A stretch of 56,746 nucleotides of DNA from GCA-002840305 sp964394905 (lineage in GTDB: Bacteria > Patescibacteriota > Patescibacteriia > Patescibacteriales > UBA12465). Both the position numbers and the translations under genes were made by a program. Shown in pieces: positions 49,451 through 56,746 of the stretch. The DNA lies in contig CAYMZF010000001.1 of assembly GCA_964394905.1 (NCBI GenBank), forward strand, positions 1 through 56,746, in the 5' to 3' direction. Position 1 is the first letter of the stretch. Each line of letters starts with the position of its first letter. Under the pieces are notes generated by a model, which was given only the letters and a program-made list of their open reading frames with translations, was not told the origin of the DNA and searched no databases.

Positions 49451-51361
49451 TTATTTGGTAACGGTAGAGGTAATAATTAAACTACCTTCTTGCAATTCTT
49501 CCGAAAAAACTTCCACTTTTGATTGATCGCCACTGATACCGGTTGTTACCGTAATTTCCGAAACCGTTTCGTTATTTAAAACTCGAACATACTGTTCGCC
49601 GTTATCCCTAACTAAAATAGCTCGACTTGGAACGGCTAAAACATTCTCTCTATAATCAGCAATAATATCAACATTGGCGGTCATACCCGATTTGATAATA
49701 AAATTATTTTTAGAAATTTCATCTTCTGAAAAATTTATTTTAATTTTATAATAAATAACATCGGAAATAGAGGTAGCGGCCGGATCAATAAAATAAACTT
49801 GACCGCTTATTTTATAATCATCGCCAAAAGCATCAAAAGTAATATTAGCCTTATTACCAACTTTAATTTTAGAAATATCCGATTCTGAAATATAAACTTC
49901 AATTTCAAAATTATTATCAGCCAATAAATTAATAACCGGGGTAGCGCTTATCACTTGCTCCCCCACTTCGGAATTGACTTCGGTTATTTTACCGTCAATC
50001 GGAGCTTTAATAATATTGTTTTCAATTTGTTTTTGAATTAAATTTAAATTAGCCGTAGCTTGGTCAACTTGAGCCTGAACCAATTTTAAATCATCGGAAC
50101 TGGCCGAAGACTTAAGTTTTGTCAGTTGCAAACGAACTACTTCATAATTTTTATAAGCAGCATCAACTTGAGCCTGGGCGGAACTTAATTGTTGATCACC
50201 GTTAGTTTTAGCCGAAGACAAAGCATTGGTAGCTTGCAGTATGGCATCATTTAAAGCCGCTTCAGCTTGTTTAACTGCATCTTGAGCGCCGGATACACTG
50301 GTATCATAACTTAAAATAGAATTATTATAAGCAAAATAGCTGGTTTGATTGGAAGAAATAGCGGCATTTATTAAATCTCTATTAGTATTAACATTAGCTT
50401 TAAAAGCGTCTAAAGAAGATTGTGATAAAGACGAAGAAATAACCGAGTTTTCTAAAGCGCTAAAACAATTATTTAAAACTGAAAAAACTTCTCGCAAAAA
50501 AATTGTTAAATCATCAGATGCTGTTTTAATGTTAGACGCTGTCGGATTATTTTTGGCAATACTAATACTATTTTCAATTTGAGATAATTTTTCCACCGAT
50601 TGATTATATTTTTTTTCCGTTTCAATTTTATAAATATAATTTTTAACGCTAAAAACATTTTCTAAATCATCATCATCCAAAATTCTTTTAACGGCATCCA
50701 GTGATGATCGGGCCACCGAAAAATTATAATCTAAAGTTGACAATAAAGAACTTTGATTATTTGTTAATGTTTGCTTAGCGGTTTTTTCAGTATTAGCTAA
50801 ATTAACTTTAGCCGATTCTACCGCCTGTTTAACTGACATTGGAACTTGATAATTGGAAACTTTTAAATCATCTAAATTTTTTTGAGCTTGATTTATATTT
50901 TCTTCCACTGTTTTTTTAGTTTTATCTTGACTGTCTTTAGCGGAATTAAAAGATGTTTCCGCTTGCTTAACTTGAGCTTCCAGTACGGCCACATCTTCAT
51001 AAACGGCTCCTTTTATAATTTTTTCTTGATTGGTTTTAGCAATACTTAAAGCTGCTTCAGCTTCTTCTTTTTGTATTAATACGGACGAATAATCTAATTC
51101 GGCTAAAATATCACCGGCTTTAACTTCATCACCGACTTTGATATTTAAAGTTTGCAATTTTCCCGATTGAGAAAAGTTCAAACCAATTTCTTGACTGGCT
51201 TTAACCGCTCCGATTTCACTGACCGTTTGAGTTAAATTTTGTTTCTGCAATTCTACGGTAACGTATTCAGTTTTATCTTTTTTAAAAACTAAAGAAAAAA
51301 TAATTGCCAAAACGACAATTAAACAACTTCCAGTAATAATAATTACTTTTTTCTTTTTCAT
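49451..51361 (-). CDS. HlyD/MacA-type adaptor with a long coiled coil
   Basis: 636 residues, longer than E. coli MacA (371). Transmembrane anchor at 5-25; a split biotinyl-lipoyl domain (NFSQSGKLQTLNIKVGDEVKAGD at 62-84, and IKAPIDGKITEVNSEVGEQV in the second half) separated by about 370 residues of helical hairpin rich in Ala, Gln and Ser; then a beta-barrel and a membrane-proximal domain. The hairpin is much longer than in MacA. No outer-membrane TolC partner is present, in keeping with a single-membrane-like cell. Confidence 0.88.
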   Translation of the reverse strand: MKKKKVIIITGSCLIVVLAIIFSLVFKKDKTEYVTVELQKQNLTQTVSEIGAVKASQEIGLNFSQSGKLQTLNIKVGDEVKAGDILAELDYSSVLIQKEEAEAALSIAKTNQEKIIKGAVYEDVAVLEAQVKQAETSFNSAKDSQDKTKKTVEENINQAQKNLDDLKVSNYQVPMSVKQAVESAKVNLANTEKTAKQTLTNNQSSLLSTLDYNFSVARSSLDAVKRILDDDDLENVFSVKNYIYKIETEKKYNQSVEKLSQIENSISIAKNNPTASNIKTASDDLTIFLREVFSVLNNCFSALENSVISSSLSQSSLDAFKANVNTNRDLINAAISSNQTSYFAYNNSILSYDTSVSGAQDAVKQAEAALNDAILQATNALSSAKTNGDQQLSSAQAQVDAAYKNYEVVRLQLTKLKSSASSDDLKLVQAQVDQATANLNLIQKQIENNIIKAPIDGKITEVNSEVGEQVISATPVINLLADNNFEIEVYISESDISKIKVGNKANITFDAFGDDYKISGQVYFIDPAATSISDVIYYKIKINFSEDEISKNNFIIKSGMTANVDIIADYRENVLAVPSRAILVRDNGEQYVRVLNNETVSEITVTTGISGDQSKVEVFSEELQEGSLIITSTVTK

Positions 51362-51388
51362 ATAAATAAATTAATGTTATTAATATAA

Positions 51389-51826
51389 TTAATCCATAAC
51401 CAAACCGCTATCATCTTCTTCACTTTCCTCTTTTTTATTATCTCCATCCGATCGGCCCATAATACGCATAACTCTATTAGAAAAGGTATAAATATCAAAT
51501 TCGCTTTTTAAAAAATAATAATTAGCCCCCAAACCAACGCTGCGACTCTTACTATCTTCATCACTTAAATCGGTAAAAATAAAAATTTCGGCATTACTGG
51601 TGTCATCGTCTTCTTTTATTTTTTTAATTATATCCAATCCTTCCAATCTTGGTAAAACTAAATCTAAAATTATAACTTCCGGTTTAAATTTTTTTATTCT
51701 TTTTAATAAATCATCCAATTCTTCAGTGGAATCACTAAGCTCAACTTCATAATCATTGGAAGAAAAAATATCACTTAAACCATATAAAATATCAGAATCG
51801 TCTTCAACTATAAATATTTTTTTCAT
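51389..51826 (-). CDS. Stand-alone response-regulator receiver protein
   Basis: 145 residues, REC domain only: acidic pair D9/D10, phosphoacceptor D55 (VIILDLVLP), T85 and K107 (FLKSEF). No DNA-binding or enzymatic output domain follows, only an acidic tail (KKEESEEDDSG). No histidine kinase is nearby. It lies 27 nt upstream of the adaptor gene and 32 nt downstream of pfkB, so it is in the same unit. Similar to CheY/Spo0F-like single-domain regulators; the output is unknown. Confidence 0.88.
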   Translation of the reverse strand: MKKIFIVEDDSDILYGLSDIFSSNDYEVELSDSTEELDDLLKRIKKFKPEVIILDLVLPRLEGLDIIKKIKEDDDTSNAEIFIFTDLSDEDSKSRSVGLGANYYFLKSEFDIYTFSNRVMRIMGRSDGDNKKEESEEDDSGLVMD

Positions 51827-51858
51827 ATTTTTTAAAAGTTAATAATAATTAATATTAA

Positions 51859-52836
51859 TTATTTAATATTTTTTAAACTTAATAATCCGTTTTGCGCTCC
51901 GAACTTAGCGACTAAAGAAGCGGTATTTTTCATCCCCCAATACATCGCTTTTTTATAATCTCCGTCTATTTTTAATAAAGATCCTAACACTGTAGAATTA
52001 AAAGCATCACCTACTCCCGTAGTATCAATTTCCACCGCTCTTTTAATAACCGCTTGATGATGAAAAAACTTCCCGTCGTAAATATAAGCTCCATTTATTC
52101 CGTCAGTTAAAATTATTATTTTAGGACCGCAACCTTTTAAAATTTTTATCAAATTTTCGCAATTATCTAAAAATTTATTATTATAGCCTGATAATTCCGG
52201 TGTTTTTTTAATAAGCTCTAAGGCTTCATCTTTATTTACCATAAAAATATCGGTGACTTTTAAAAAACCGGCTATTTTTTTTATACCGCCCGATAATTGA
52301 TTTAAACCGGGATTCCAGGCTATTTTATTTTTGTTGGCAAAAATATTTTTTAAAATAGAAATACTGTCATCAGGCAAAGACGTTAAATAAAGCCACTCAG
52401 CCTTTTTTAAAATAGCTTTTTGTTTATCGGTCAATGATAAATTATCATTAGCTCCCCGATAAGAAAAAATAATTCGATCTTTTTTATCACTAATAATAAA
52501 AGAAAAACCGGTATTTGATTTTTTATCAACATTAATCAATTTAGTATCAATTTTATTGTTATCAAAGTTTTCTAAAATCCTTTTACCTCGATCATCATCG
52601 CCAATACTGGCCAAGCAGGCAACTTTAAAGCCCATTTTAGCCAAATTAACGGCGGTATTAGAGGCTCCACCACCAAAACCTTGATAACATTCTTTTATAT
52701 TTATTTTAGCTCCATATTCAAAAGCCAACAATTTTTGCTTTAAAACGTTTTTTTTATTATCAACCATCACTCCATCTTTAGAGAAGAAAATTATATCCTC
52801 CGTTACTCCGCCAATGGTTATAAAGTCATAAAACAT
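51859..52836 (-). CDS. PfkB-family sugar/nucleoside kinase
   Basis: 325 residues from the ATG at 52836; a longer start would overlap mreD and the promoter. Ribokinase fold: ITIGGVTEDI at the start, GGGASNTAVNLAKMG (55-69), and the anion hole/catalytic Asp in DTTGVGDAFNSTVLGSLL. The substrate is not clear from the sequence; ribokinase, fructokinase and adenosine kinase types are all possible. It has its own strong promoter, overlapping the end of mreD. Confidence 0.87.
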   Translation of the reverse strand: MFYDFITIGGVTEDIIFFSKDGVMVDNKKNVLKQKLLAFEYGAKINIKECYQGFGGGASNTAVNLAKMGFKVACLASIGDDDRGKRILENFDNNKIDTKLINVDKKSNTGFSFIISDKKDRIIFSYRGANDNLSLTDKQKAILKKAEWLYLTSLPDDSISILKNIFANKNKIAWNPGLNQLSGGIKKIAGFLKVTDIFMVNKDEALELIKKTPELSGYNNKFLDNCENLIKILKGCGPKIIILTDGINGAYIYDGKFFHHQAVIKRAVEIDTTGVGDAFNSTVLGSLLKIDGDYKKAMYWGMKNTASLVAKFGAQNGLLSLKNIK

Positions 52837-52867
52837 AATTATAAAATTATTTTTAAAAACACTTATT

Positions 52868-52896
52868 ATTATAGCATTAAAAAGGTTTTTTTTCAA
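52868..52896 (-). promoter_or_regulatory. Strong promoter of the pfkB-RR-exporter unit
   Basis: Minus strand TTGAAA (52891-52896), exactly 17 nt, TATAAT (52868-52873) with TGC in front (extended -10). The -35 lies in the final codons of mreD. The predicted start is near 52861, 25 nt before the pfkB ATG. It is the best match to consensus that I found in the window. Confidence 0.8.
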
Positions 52897-53413
52897 AAGT
52901 TAAGTTATTAGAATGACCTTTTTTGGGACTTAAAAAATAAAAAGAGATAATTACTCCCAAAAACATCCAAATTATTTGAAGCAACAAATTAAGCCAAAAA
53001 GAACCGCCAAACCAGGAGATTCCCAAAGAATTTTTATCCGCTAAATATATTAAAAAATAAAGAAATAAATTATAAAAAATTGTTATAAACAAACTAACCG
53101 CCAAAAAAGAATAAATGGAGCGATTGGTAAAAAAGTTCTGCCAAACAAAATTAGCCACCACCAAGGTCAATAAAAAAGAAAAAGTATAAAAACCAAAAGG
53201 ATAAAAAGAAAAAATATCTATAATTATACCGATAATAAATGAAAATAAAATTGATGCTTTAAAATCGCGAAAAATAAAAAGCCAAATAATAAAAAATAAA
53301 ATTAAATCAAATCGAGCCCAAAAACCAGACCAAGAATTTATTAATGAAAATTGTATTAAAAACAAAAGCAAAGCCAAAAAAATAAAACCTAAAATTTTAA
53401 AATATTTAACCAT
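52877..53413 (-). CDS. mreD: Rod shape-determining protein MreD
   Basis: 178 residues, about five to six transmembrane helices, rich in Phe, Leu and Ile: MVKYFKILGFIFLALLLFLIQF, FIIGIIIDIFSFYPFGFYTF and IIWMFLGVIISFYF. Identified by topology and place after mreC; sequence conservation of MreD is low. The C-terminus is basic and cytoplasmic. Confidence 0.85.
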   Translation of the reverse strand: MVKYFKILGFIFLALLLFLIQFSLINSWSGFWARFDLILFFIIWLFIFRDFKASILFSFIIGIIIDIFSFYPFGFYTFSFLLTLVVANFVWQNFFTNRSIYSFLAVSLFITIFYNLFLYFLIYLADKNSLGISWFGGSFWLNLLLQIIWMFLGVIISFYFLSPKKGHSNNLTFEKKPF

Positions 53414-53429
53414 AATAAATTAGTAAATA

Positions 53430-54236
53430 TTATTTAGGAATAATTACTGAAACAATGCTCAAATTATTAACATTAAACAAAGCCTCGGCATTAACATCTT
53501 GCCAAATATCATTAACCTCCTGATTAATAAAATTTATCCGACCCACCGCCAAACCTCTAGGAATGTCAGGTTCTAGACCGGAAGTAATAATCATATCATT
53601 AATACCAAGGGTTTCGCCTTGAGAAACATAATTGAGTTTAATTGATAATCCTAAATTTCCTTCCGCTAAACCGATACTATGATCGGAATTATTAACTGTT
53701 ACGGCCATTTTACAAAAATTATTACTGATAATACAAAGTTTAGAACTTTTATTATTAACTTCAATTATTTTTCCAACAATTACTCCAGATTCATTTATTA
53801 CCGCCAAACCCGTTCTAATTCCGTCGTCGCTCCCTTTATTGATAACCAAATTTTGATTATAATTGGAAAAACTTAATAGATTTTCCTGCCAAACGACATT
53901 AGCTAAAACATAATCATAAGAATTGGTTTCAAAAAAATTTAAATATTTTTTTAATTTTTCATTTTCTTCTTGTAAAGAATAAAAACTAGCCAATTCCGCT
54001 TCCTTGGATTCAATTTGACTTTTTAAAAAGATATTTTCGTCAACCAATTGAGCTTTAGTCTCTTTATTATCTGATTTTTTAATGGAAGAATTTCTAAAGC
54101 TGGAACTAATAGAATTCACCATTCCCCCTAAAATTTTCTGACCGAAGGAAGAAAAACCGATAATATTTAAAAAAATAAGCAGTAAGACCACTGCCAAAAA
54201 AATCTTGTATTTTTTTCTTCGCTTTAAAAAATCCAT
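53430..54236 (-). CDS. mreC: Rod shape-determining protein MreC
   Basis: 268 residues. Transmembrane helix at 12-32, coiled coil at about 60-100 (KAQLVDENIFLKSQIESKEAEL), then the beta domain with VNKGSDDGIRTGLAVINESGVIVGKI and GLEPDIPRGLAVGRINF, typical MreC. It follows mreB by 4 nt and precedes mreD by 16 nt. Confidence 0.93.
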   Translation of the reverse strand: MDFLKRRKKYKIFLAVVLLLIFLNIIGFSSFGQKILGGMVNSISSSFRNSSIKKSDNKETKAQLVDENIFLKSQIESKEAELASFYSLQEENEKLKKYLNFFETNSYDYVLANVVWQENLLSFSNYNQNLVINKGSDDGIRTGLAVINESGVIVGKIIEVNNKSSKLCIISNNFCKMAVTVNNSDHSIGLAEGNLGLSIKLNYVSQGETLGINDMIITSGLEPDIPRGLAVGRINFINQEVNDIWQDVNAEALFNVNNLSIVSVIIPK

Positions 54237-54240
54237 ATAA

Positions 54241-55284
54241 TTATAAATCTAAAACCGAAGTTATTTTTTTTAATAATTCTTCATCGGCAAATAGACTACC
54301 GGCTCCTCTAACCATAGCTGTTAAAGGATCTTCCACTACTACTACCGGAATTTTAGTAGCCTTGGCAATTAACTTATCCAAACCATAAAGCAAAGCTCCT
54401 CCACCGCTTAAAAAAAGACCATGTTCATAAATATCACCAACCAATTCGGGCGGAGTTTCTTCTAAAGTTAATTTTATATTCTCAATTATTTTTATAATGG
54501 TTTTTTTAATAGCTTCACGAACTTGAGTATCAGTAATAATAATAGCGGTCGGTAAACCATTAGTTAAATCACGCCCCCTTATTTCCATAGAACGATCTTC
54601 GTCAAATGGAATAACTGAAGCTAAATTTATTTTTATTTTCTCCGCCAATTGTTCCCCGATTAAAACATTAAACTTATCTCGGATATAATCAATAATATTA
54701 TTATCCAATTCATTCCCGGCAATTCGAAGCGATTTCCAAGAAACCACACCAGACAAAGAAATAACGGCGATATCGGTAGTTCCTCCTCCGATATCAACAA
54801 TCATATTGGCTCGAGGACTATCCACTGGCAAGCCAGCTCCTAAAGCGGCCGCCATAGCCTCTTCAATTAAATATACTTTACGAGCTCCGGCCGATTTAGC
54901 CGCATCTTCTACGGCCTTTTTTTCCACTTCGGTAATATCAAGCGGAATTCCTATTATAACCCGAGGTCGGGGTAAAAACGAAAAACCTTCCCCATGAACT
55001 TTATTAATAAAATGTTTTAACATCTTTTCGGTAATTTCAAAATCAGAAATAACACCGTTAACTAACGGTTTGATAGCTTGAATATGAGCCGGAGTTTTAC
55101 CGACCATTTTCTTGGCTTCAAAACCTATTTCCAAAATTTCCGTAGTCTTGGTGTTAATAGCCACCACACTAGGTTCGTTAATAACAATACCTTTTTTATC
55201 AACATACACTAAAGTATTTTTAGTGCCTAAATCAATAGCAATATCATAGCCTAAACGTCCGATTTGTTTTAAAAATTCAAACAT
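54241..55284 (-). CDS. mreB: Rod shape-determining protein MreB
   Basis: 347 residues, actin fold: DIAIDLGTKNTLVYVDKKG, VVDIGGGTTDIAVISLSG-type motif (here MIVDIGGGTTDIAVISL), DNNIIDYIRDKFNVLIGE, and LFLSGGGALLYGLDKLI. The N-terminal MFEFLKQIGRLG may be an amphipathic membrane anchor. It forms the elongasome with MreC and MreD. proS lies 10 nt upstream in the same unit. Confidence 0.96.
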   Translation of the reverse strand: MFEFLKQIGRLGYDIAIDLGTKNTLVYVDKKGIVINEPSVVAINTKTTEILEIGFEAKKMVGKTPAHIQAIKPLVNGVISDFEITEKMLKHFINKVHGEGFSFLPRPRVIIGIPLDITEVEKKAVEDAAKSAGARKVYLIEEAMAAALGAGLPVDSPRANMIVDIGGGTTDIAVISLSGVVSWKSLRIAGNELDNNIIDYIRDKFNVLIGEQLAEKIKINLASVIPFDEDRSMEIRGRDLTNGLPTAIIITDTQVREAIKKTIIKIIENIKLTLEETPPELVGDIYEHGLFLSGGGALLYGLDKLIAKATKIPVVVVEDPLTAMVRGAGSLFADEELLKKITSVLDL

Positions 55285-55294
55285 AAAATTCTAT

Positions 55295-56533
55295 TTAAAT
55301 TATTTTTTTCAAAAATTCTGAAATTTTATTAATATCTATTAACTCGTTAATTTCATTATTACGAGATTTAAGTTCCACTTTGTTCTCAACTAAAGTTTTT
55401 TCACTAATAACCAAACGATACGGACAACCAATTAAATCAGAATCAACAAATTTTTCTCCCGGACTAACATTGTCCCGATCATCATACAATACTTCAATAT
55501 TTTCACTTAATAATTTTTGATAGAGTTTTTCTGCTTCTTCATTTTGTTTTAAAGAAATAAGGTGAACAGAAAAAGGAGCGATGTTTTTTGGCCAAACTAT
55601 TCCTTTATCATCATGACAAACCTCAACAATTGTTCCCATGATACGACTGGGGCCCATACCATAACAACCCATTAGCACGTCTTTACTATTTTCATCTTTA
55701 TCTTTAAAAGTAAAGCCAAAAGCTTTAGAATATTTAGTTTTTAATTCAAAAATATTACCTACTTCAATTGCTTTTTTCTCATTCAAAACAGTAGCCCCAC
55801 ATTCCGGGCAAGTACTTTGCTCAGAAATAATTTCTTTGTTAACGGCAATATGGCATTTTGGACAAATATAAATAATATCTTCTCCGTTTTCACAAATAGT
55901 TTGAAATTCATGTGAATATTTAGAAAAGGTTCCACCGGCCGCATAAGTAAAATAAGTTAAATCTCCTAAACCTAAGCGGTTATAAATTTTTACGTAAGCC
56001 TCTTTTACTTTATTATAATATTCTTTTAAACTTTCTTCATCGGCATGAAAAGAATATAAATCTTTCATCACAAATTCCCTGCCACGAAGTAACCCAGCCT
56101 TAGCTCTCTTTTCGTTACGGAATTTAGTTTGAATTTGATAAACAGCAAAAGGTAAATCTTTATACGACAAAGTAAATTTTTGTCCTAAAGGAGTAACAAT
56201 CTCTTCATGAGTTGCTCCTAAAGCATATTCTTTATCATCTGAACCAACTAATTTAAACAAAACATCTAAGTCGTCCCAACGACCAGTCTTCTGCCAATTT
56301 TCCTTAGGATTTAAAGCCGGCATTAAAATTTCTTGTCCTGAAACAGCATTAATTTCTTCTCGAATAATGTTGTTTATTTTATGTAGAACCTTTAAACCTA
56401 AAGGTAAAAAAGTATAAATACCAGCTCCAACTTTATCAATAAAACCGGCTCTCATTAAAACTTGAGCGTTATACGAGGTTTCGTCTTTCGGTAATTCTTT
56501 TATAGTTTTAGTAAATAGAAATGATTGTTTCAT
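55295..56533 (-). CDS. proS: Prolyl-tRNA synthetase with the editing insertion replaced by a zinc-ribbon-like segment
   Basis: 412 residues from the ATG at 56533 (MKQSFLFTKTIKELP), compared with about 570 for bacterial ProRS. Motif 2 (FRNEKRAKAGLLRGREFVMKD, about 138-158) and motif 3 (GMGPSRIMG, 292-300) are intact, as are ATHEEI and SHEFQ. The INS editing domain normally found between them is missing. In its place is a 35-residue segment with C224, C227, C242 and C245 (CPKC then CPEC), a likely zinc ribbon. A possible -10 TATAAT lies at 56587-56592, without a clear -35. It heads the proS-mreBCD unit. Confidence 0.94.
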   Translation of the reverse strand: MKQSFLFTKTIKELPKDETSYNAQVLMRAGFIDKVGAGIYTFLPLGLKVLHKINNIIREEINAVSGQEILMPALNPKENWQKTGRWDDLDVLFKLVGSDDKEYALGATHEEIVTPLGQKFTLSYKDLPFAVYQIQTKFRNEKRAKAGLLRGREFVMKDLYSFHADEESLKEYYNKVKEAYVKIYNRLGLGDLTYFTYAAGGTFSKYSHEFQTICENGEDIIYICPKCHIAVNKEIISEQSTCPECGATVLNEKKAIEVGNIFELKTKYSKAFGFTFKDKDENSKDVLMGCYGMGPSRIMGTIVEVCHDDKGIVWPKNIAPFSVHLISLKQNEEAEKLYQKLLSENIEVLYDDRDNVSPGEKFVDSDLIGCPYRLVISEKTLVENKVELKSRNNEINELIDINKISEFLKKII

Positions 56534-56607
56534 AAGTAAAGAAAACAAGCTCAAAAAAGTCATTTTCAGCTAAAATGTCTATAATTATTATATAATGATG
56601 ATAATAC

Positions 56608-56655
56608 AAAAAAACGCCTTTGTAAATACTTTTGTAAATACTAAGGTGCTTTAAA
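56608..56655 (-). terminator. Possible imperfect terminator of the right-edge gene
   Basis: Minus strand AAAGCACCTT (56643-56652) pairs imperfectly with AAGGCGTTTTTTT (56608-56620): CCTT/AAGG, an A-C mismatch, then C-G, G-U and A-T pairs, followed by T. The loop is formed by the 12-bp direct repeat. It lies 37 nt past the stop of the right-edge gene. Confidence 0.35.
56619..56642. repeat. 12-bp perfect tandem repeat
   Basis: TTTGTAAATACT occurs twice head to tail (56619-56630 and 56631-56642) in the spacer upstream of proS, in the loop of the imperfect terminator. It may be a duplication, or a tandem binding site; nothing else identifies it. Confidence 0.8.
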
Positions 56656-56691
56656 AAAATTTAAAAAATAATAAAAATAAAGCAAAAATAT

Positions 56692-56746
56692 TTATTTAGA
56701 CATCTTTTTTAAAGCTTCTTTTATCTTTTGTCCGCTATCAATAATG
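56692..56746 (-). CDS. C-terminus of an unrecognised protein (runs off the right edge)
   Basis: The last 17 codons before TAA at 56692-56694 read IIDSGQKIKEALKKMSK on the minus strand, a basic helical end typical of a real coding region. The other two frames contain stops or no continuation. The position upstream of proS often holds a site-2 protease gene in other bacteria, but a hydrophobic end would be expected there, so no identity is claimed. Confidence 0.5.
   Translation of the reverse strand, partial: IIDSGQKIKEALKKMSK

Noticed and set aside
52837..52896. Longer start for the PfkB kinase
   Set aside because: It would overlap mreD and lie upstream of the predicted transcription start; the added residues do not fit the family.
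53679..53876. Plus-strand open frame within mreC
   Set aside because: Antisense to a well-conserved gene, without start signals or plausible composition.
1..56746. Alternative genetic code with UGA as an amino acid
   Set aside because: TGA ends genes cleanly at ATGA overlaps (36043-36046, 43898-43901) and every conserved protein is full length under the standard code.
1..56746. tRNA, rRNA, CRISPR array or insertion sequence
   Set aside because: All spacers are shorter than about 210 nt and none shows a cloverleaf, regularly spaced repeats or transposase remnants.

Overview
The window is AT-rich and densely coded, with no rRNA, tRNA, CRISPR array or insertion sequence that I can see. The gene content points to a member of the Patescibacteria (Candidate Phyla Radiation), probably of the Parcubacteria type. 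The signs are DUF4012 and DUF2304 proteins, a secreted protein with tandem 'YLGRP' repeats, trimmed housekeeping proteins (RpoA without its C-terminal domain, short AlaRS, ProRS, TsaB and L13), an MreB/MurG/FtsW peptidoglycan system, and almost no Shine-Dalgarno sequences. TGA is used as a stop codon, for example at 36044-36046, so the code is standard. The phylum is inferred from gene content, not measured.

Layout on the left. Positions 1-2461 (minus strand) hold rpsB-tsf-ricT and the start of an unknown gene. 2654-4953 holds tsaB, a secreted transglutaminase-like protein and a pilin-like protein, ending at a terminator at 2561-2593. 5008-15938 is one long minus-strand operon. It starts from a good promoter at 15967-15995 and runs through a membrane protein of a VirB4-associated type, a GT4 glycosyltransferase, a DUF4012 protein and a large extracellular-repeat protein into tgt, cysS and dusB. 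16072-17097 is a lone sigma-region-4/HARE-HTH regulator with its own promoter and terminator. 18273-22643 is the infA-rpmJ-rpsM-rpsK-rpsD-rpoA-rplQ-rplM-rpsI operon, followed by a GT2 gene.

Layout in the middle and on the right. 22743-30942 is a reduced dcw cluster (small membrane protein, mraY, ftsW, murG, murC, murB, alaS) with no murD between mraY and ftsW. 31041-39371 is a surface-glycan neighbourhood: GT2 plus DUF2304, a large GT-C-like membrane protein, two GT4 enzymes and an RmlD-like reductase. It also contains hisS and an unrecognised orphan gene. 39564-42698 (plus strand) holds a small membrane protein, rpmE, prfA and prmC. 42780-46133 groups a second MreB with a GT4 and a DUF3048 protein. 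46199-51361 encodes an ABC exporter of MacAB type with two permeases. A response regulator and a PfkB kinase separate it from proS-mreB-mreC-mreD at 52877-56533.

How it fits together. Most genes serve translation (ribosomal proteins, synthetases, RF1 and its methylase, tRNA modification) or the envelope (peptidoglycan precursors, the elongasome, glycosyltransferases, secreted proteins). Recognisable promoters share an extended -10 element (TATGnTAnnAT), often with a poor -35. This agrees with an RNA polymerase alpha subunit that lacks the domain used for upstream contacts. The most unusual points are a tRNA-guanine transglycosylase that has lost all four zinc ligands, a ProRS whose editing insertion is replaced by a small zinc-ribbon-like segment, an S11 with a roughly 90-residue charged N-terminal extension, the DUF4012 envelope operon, and the second MreB unit.
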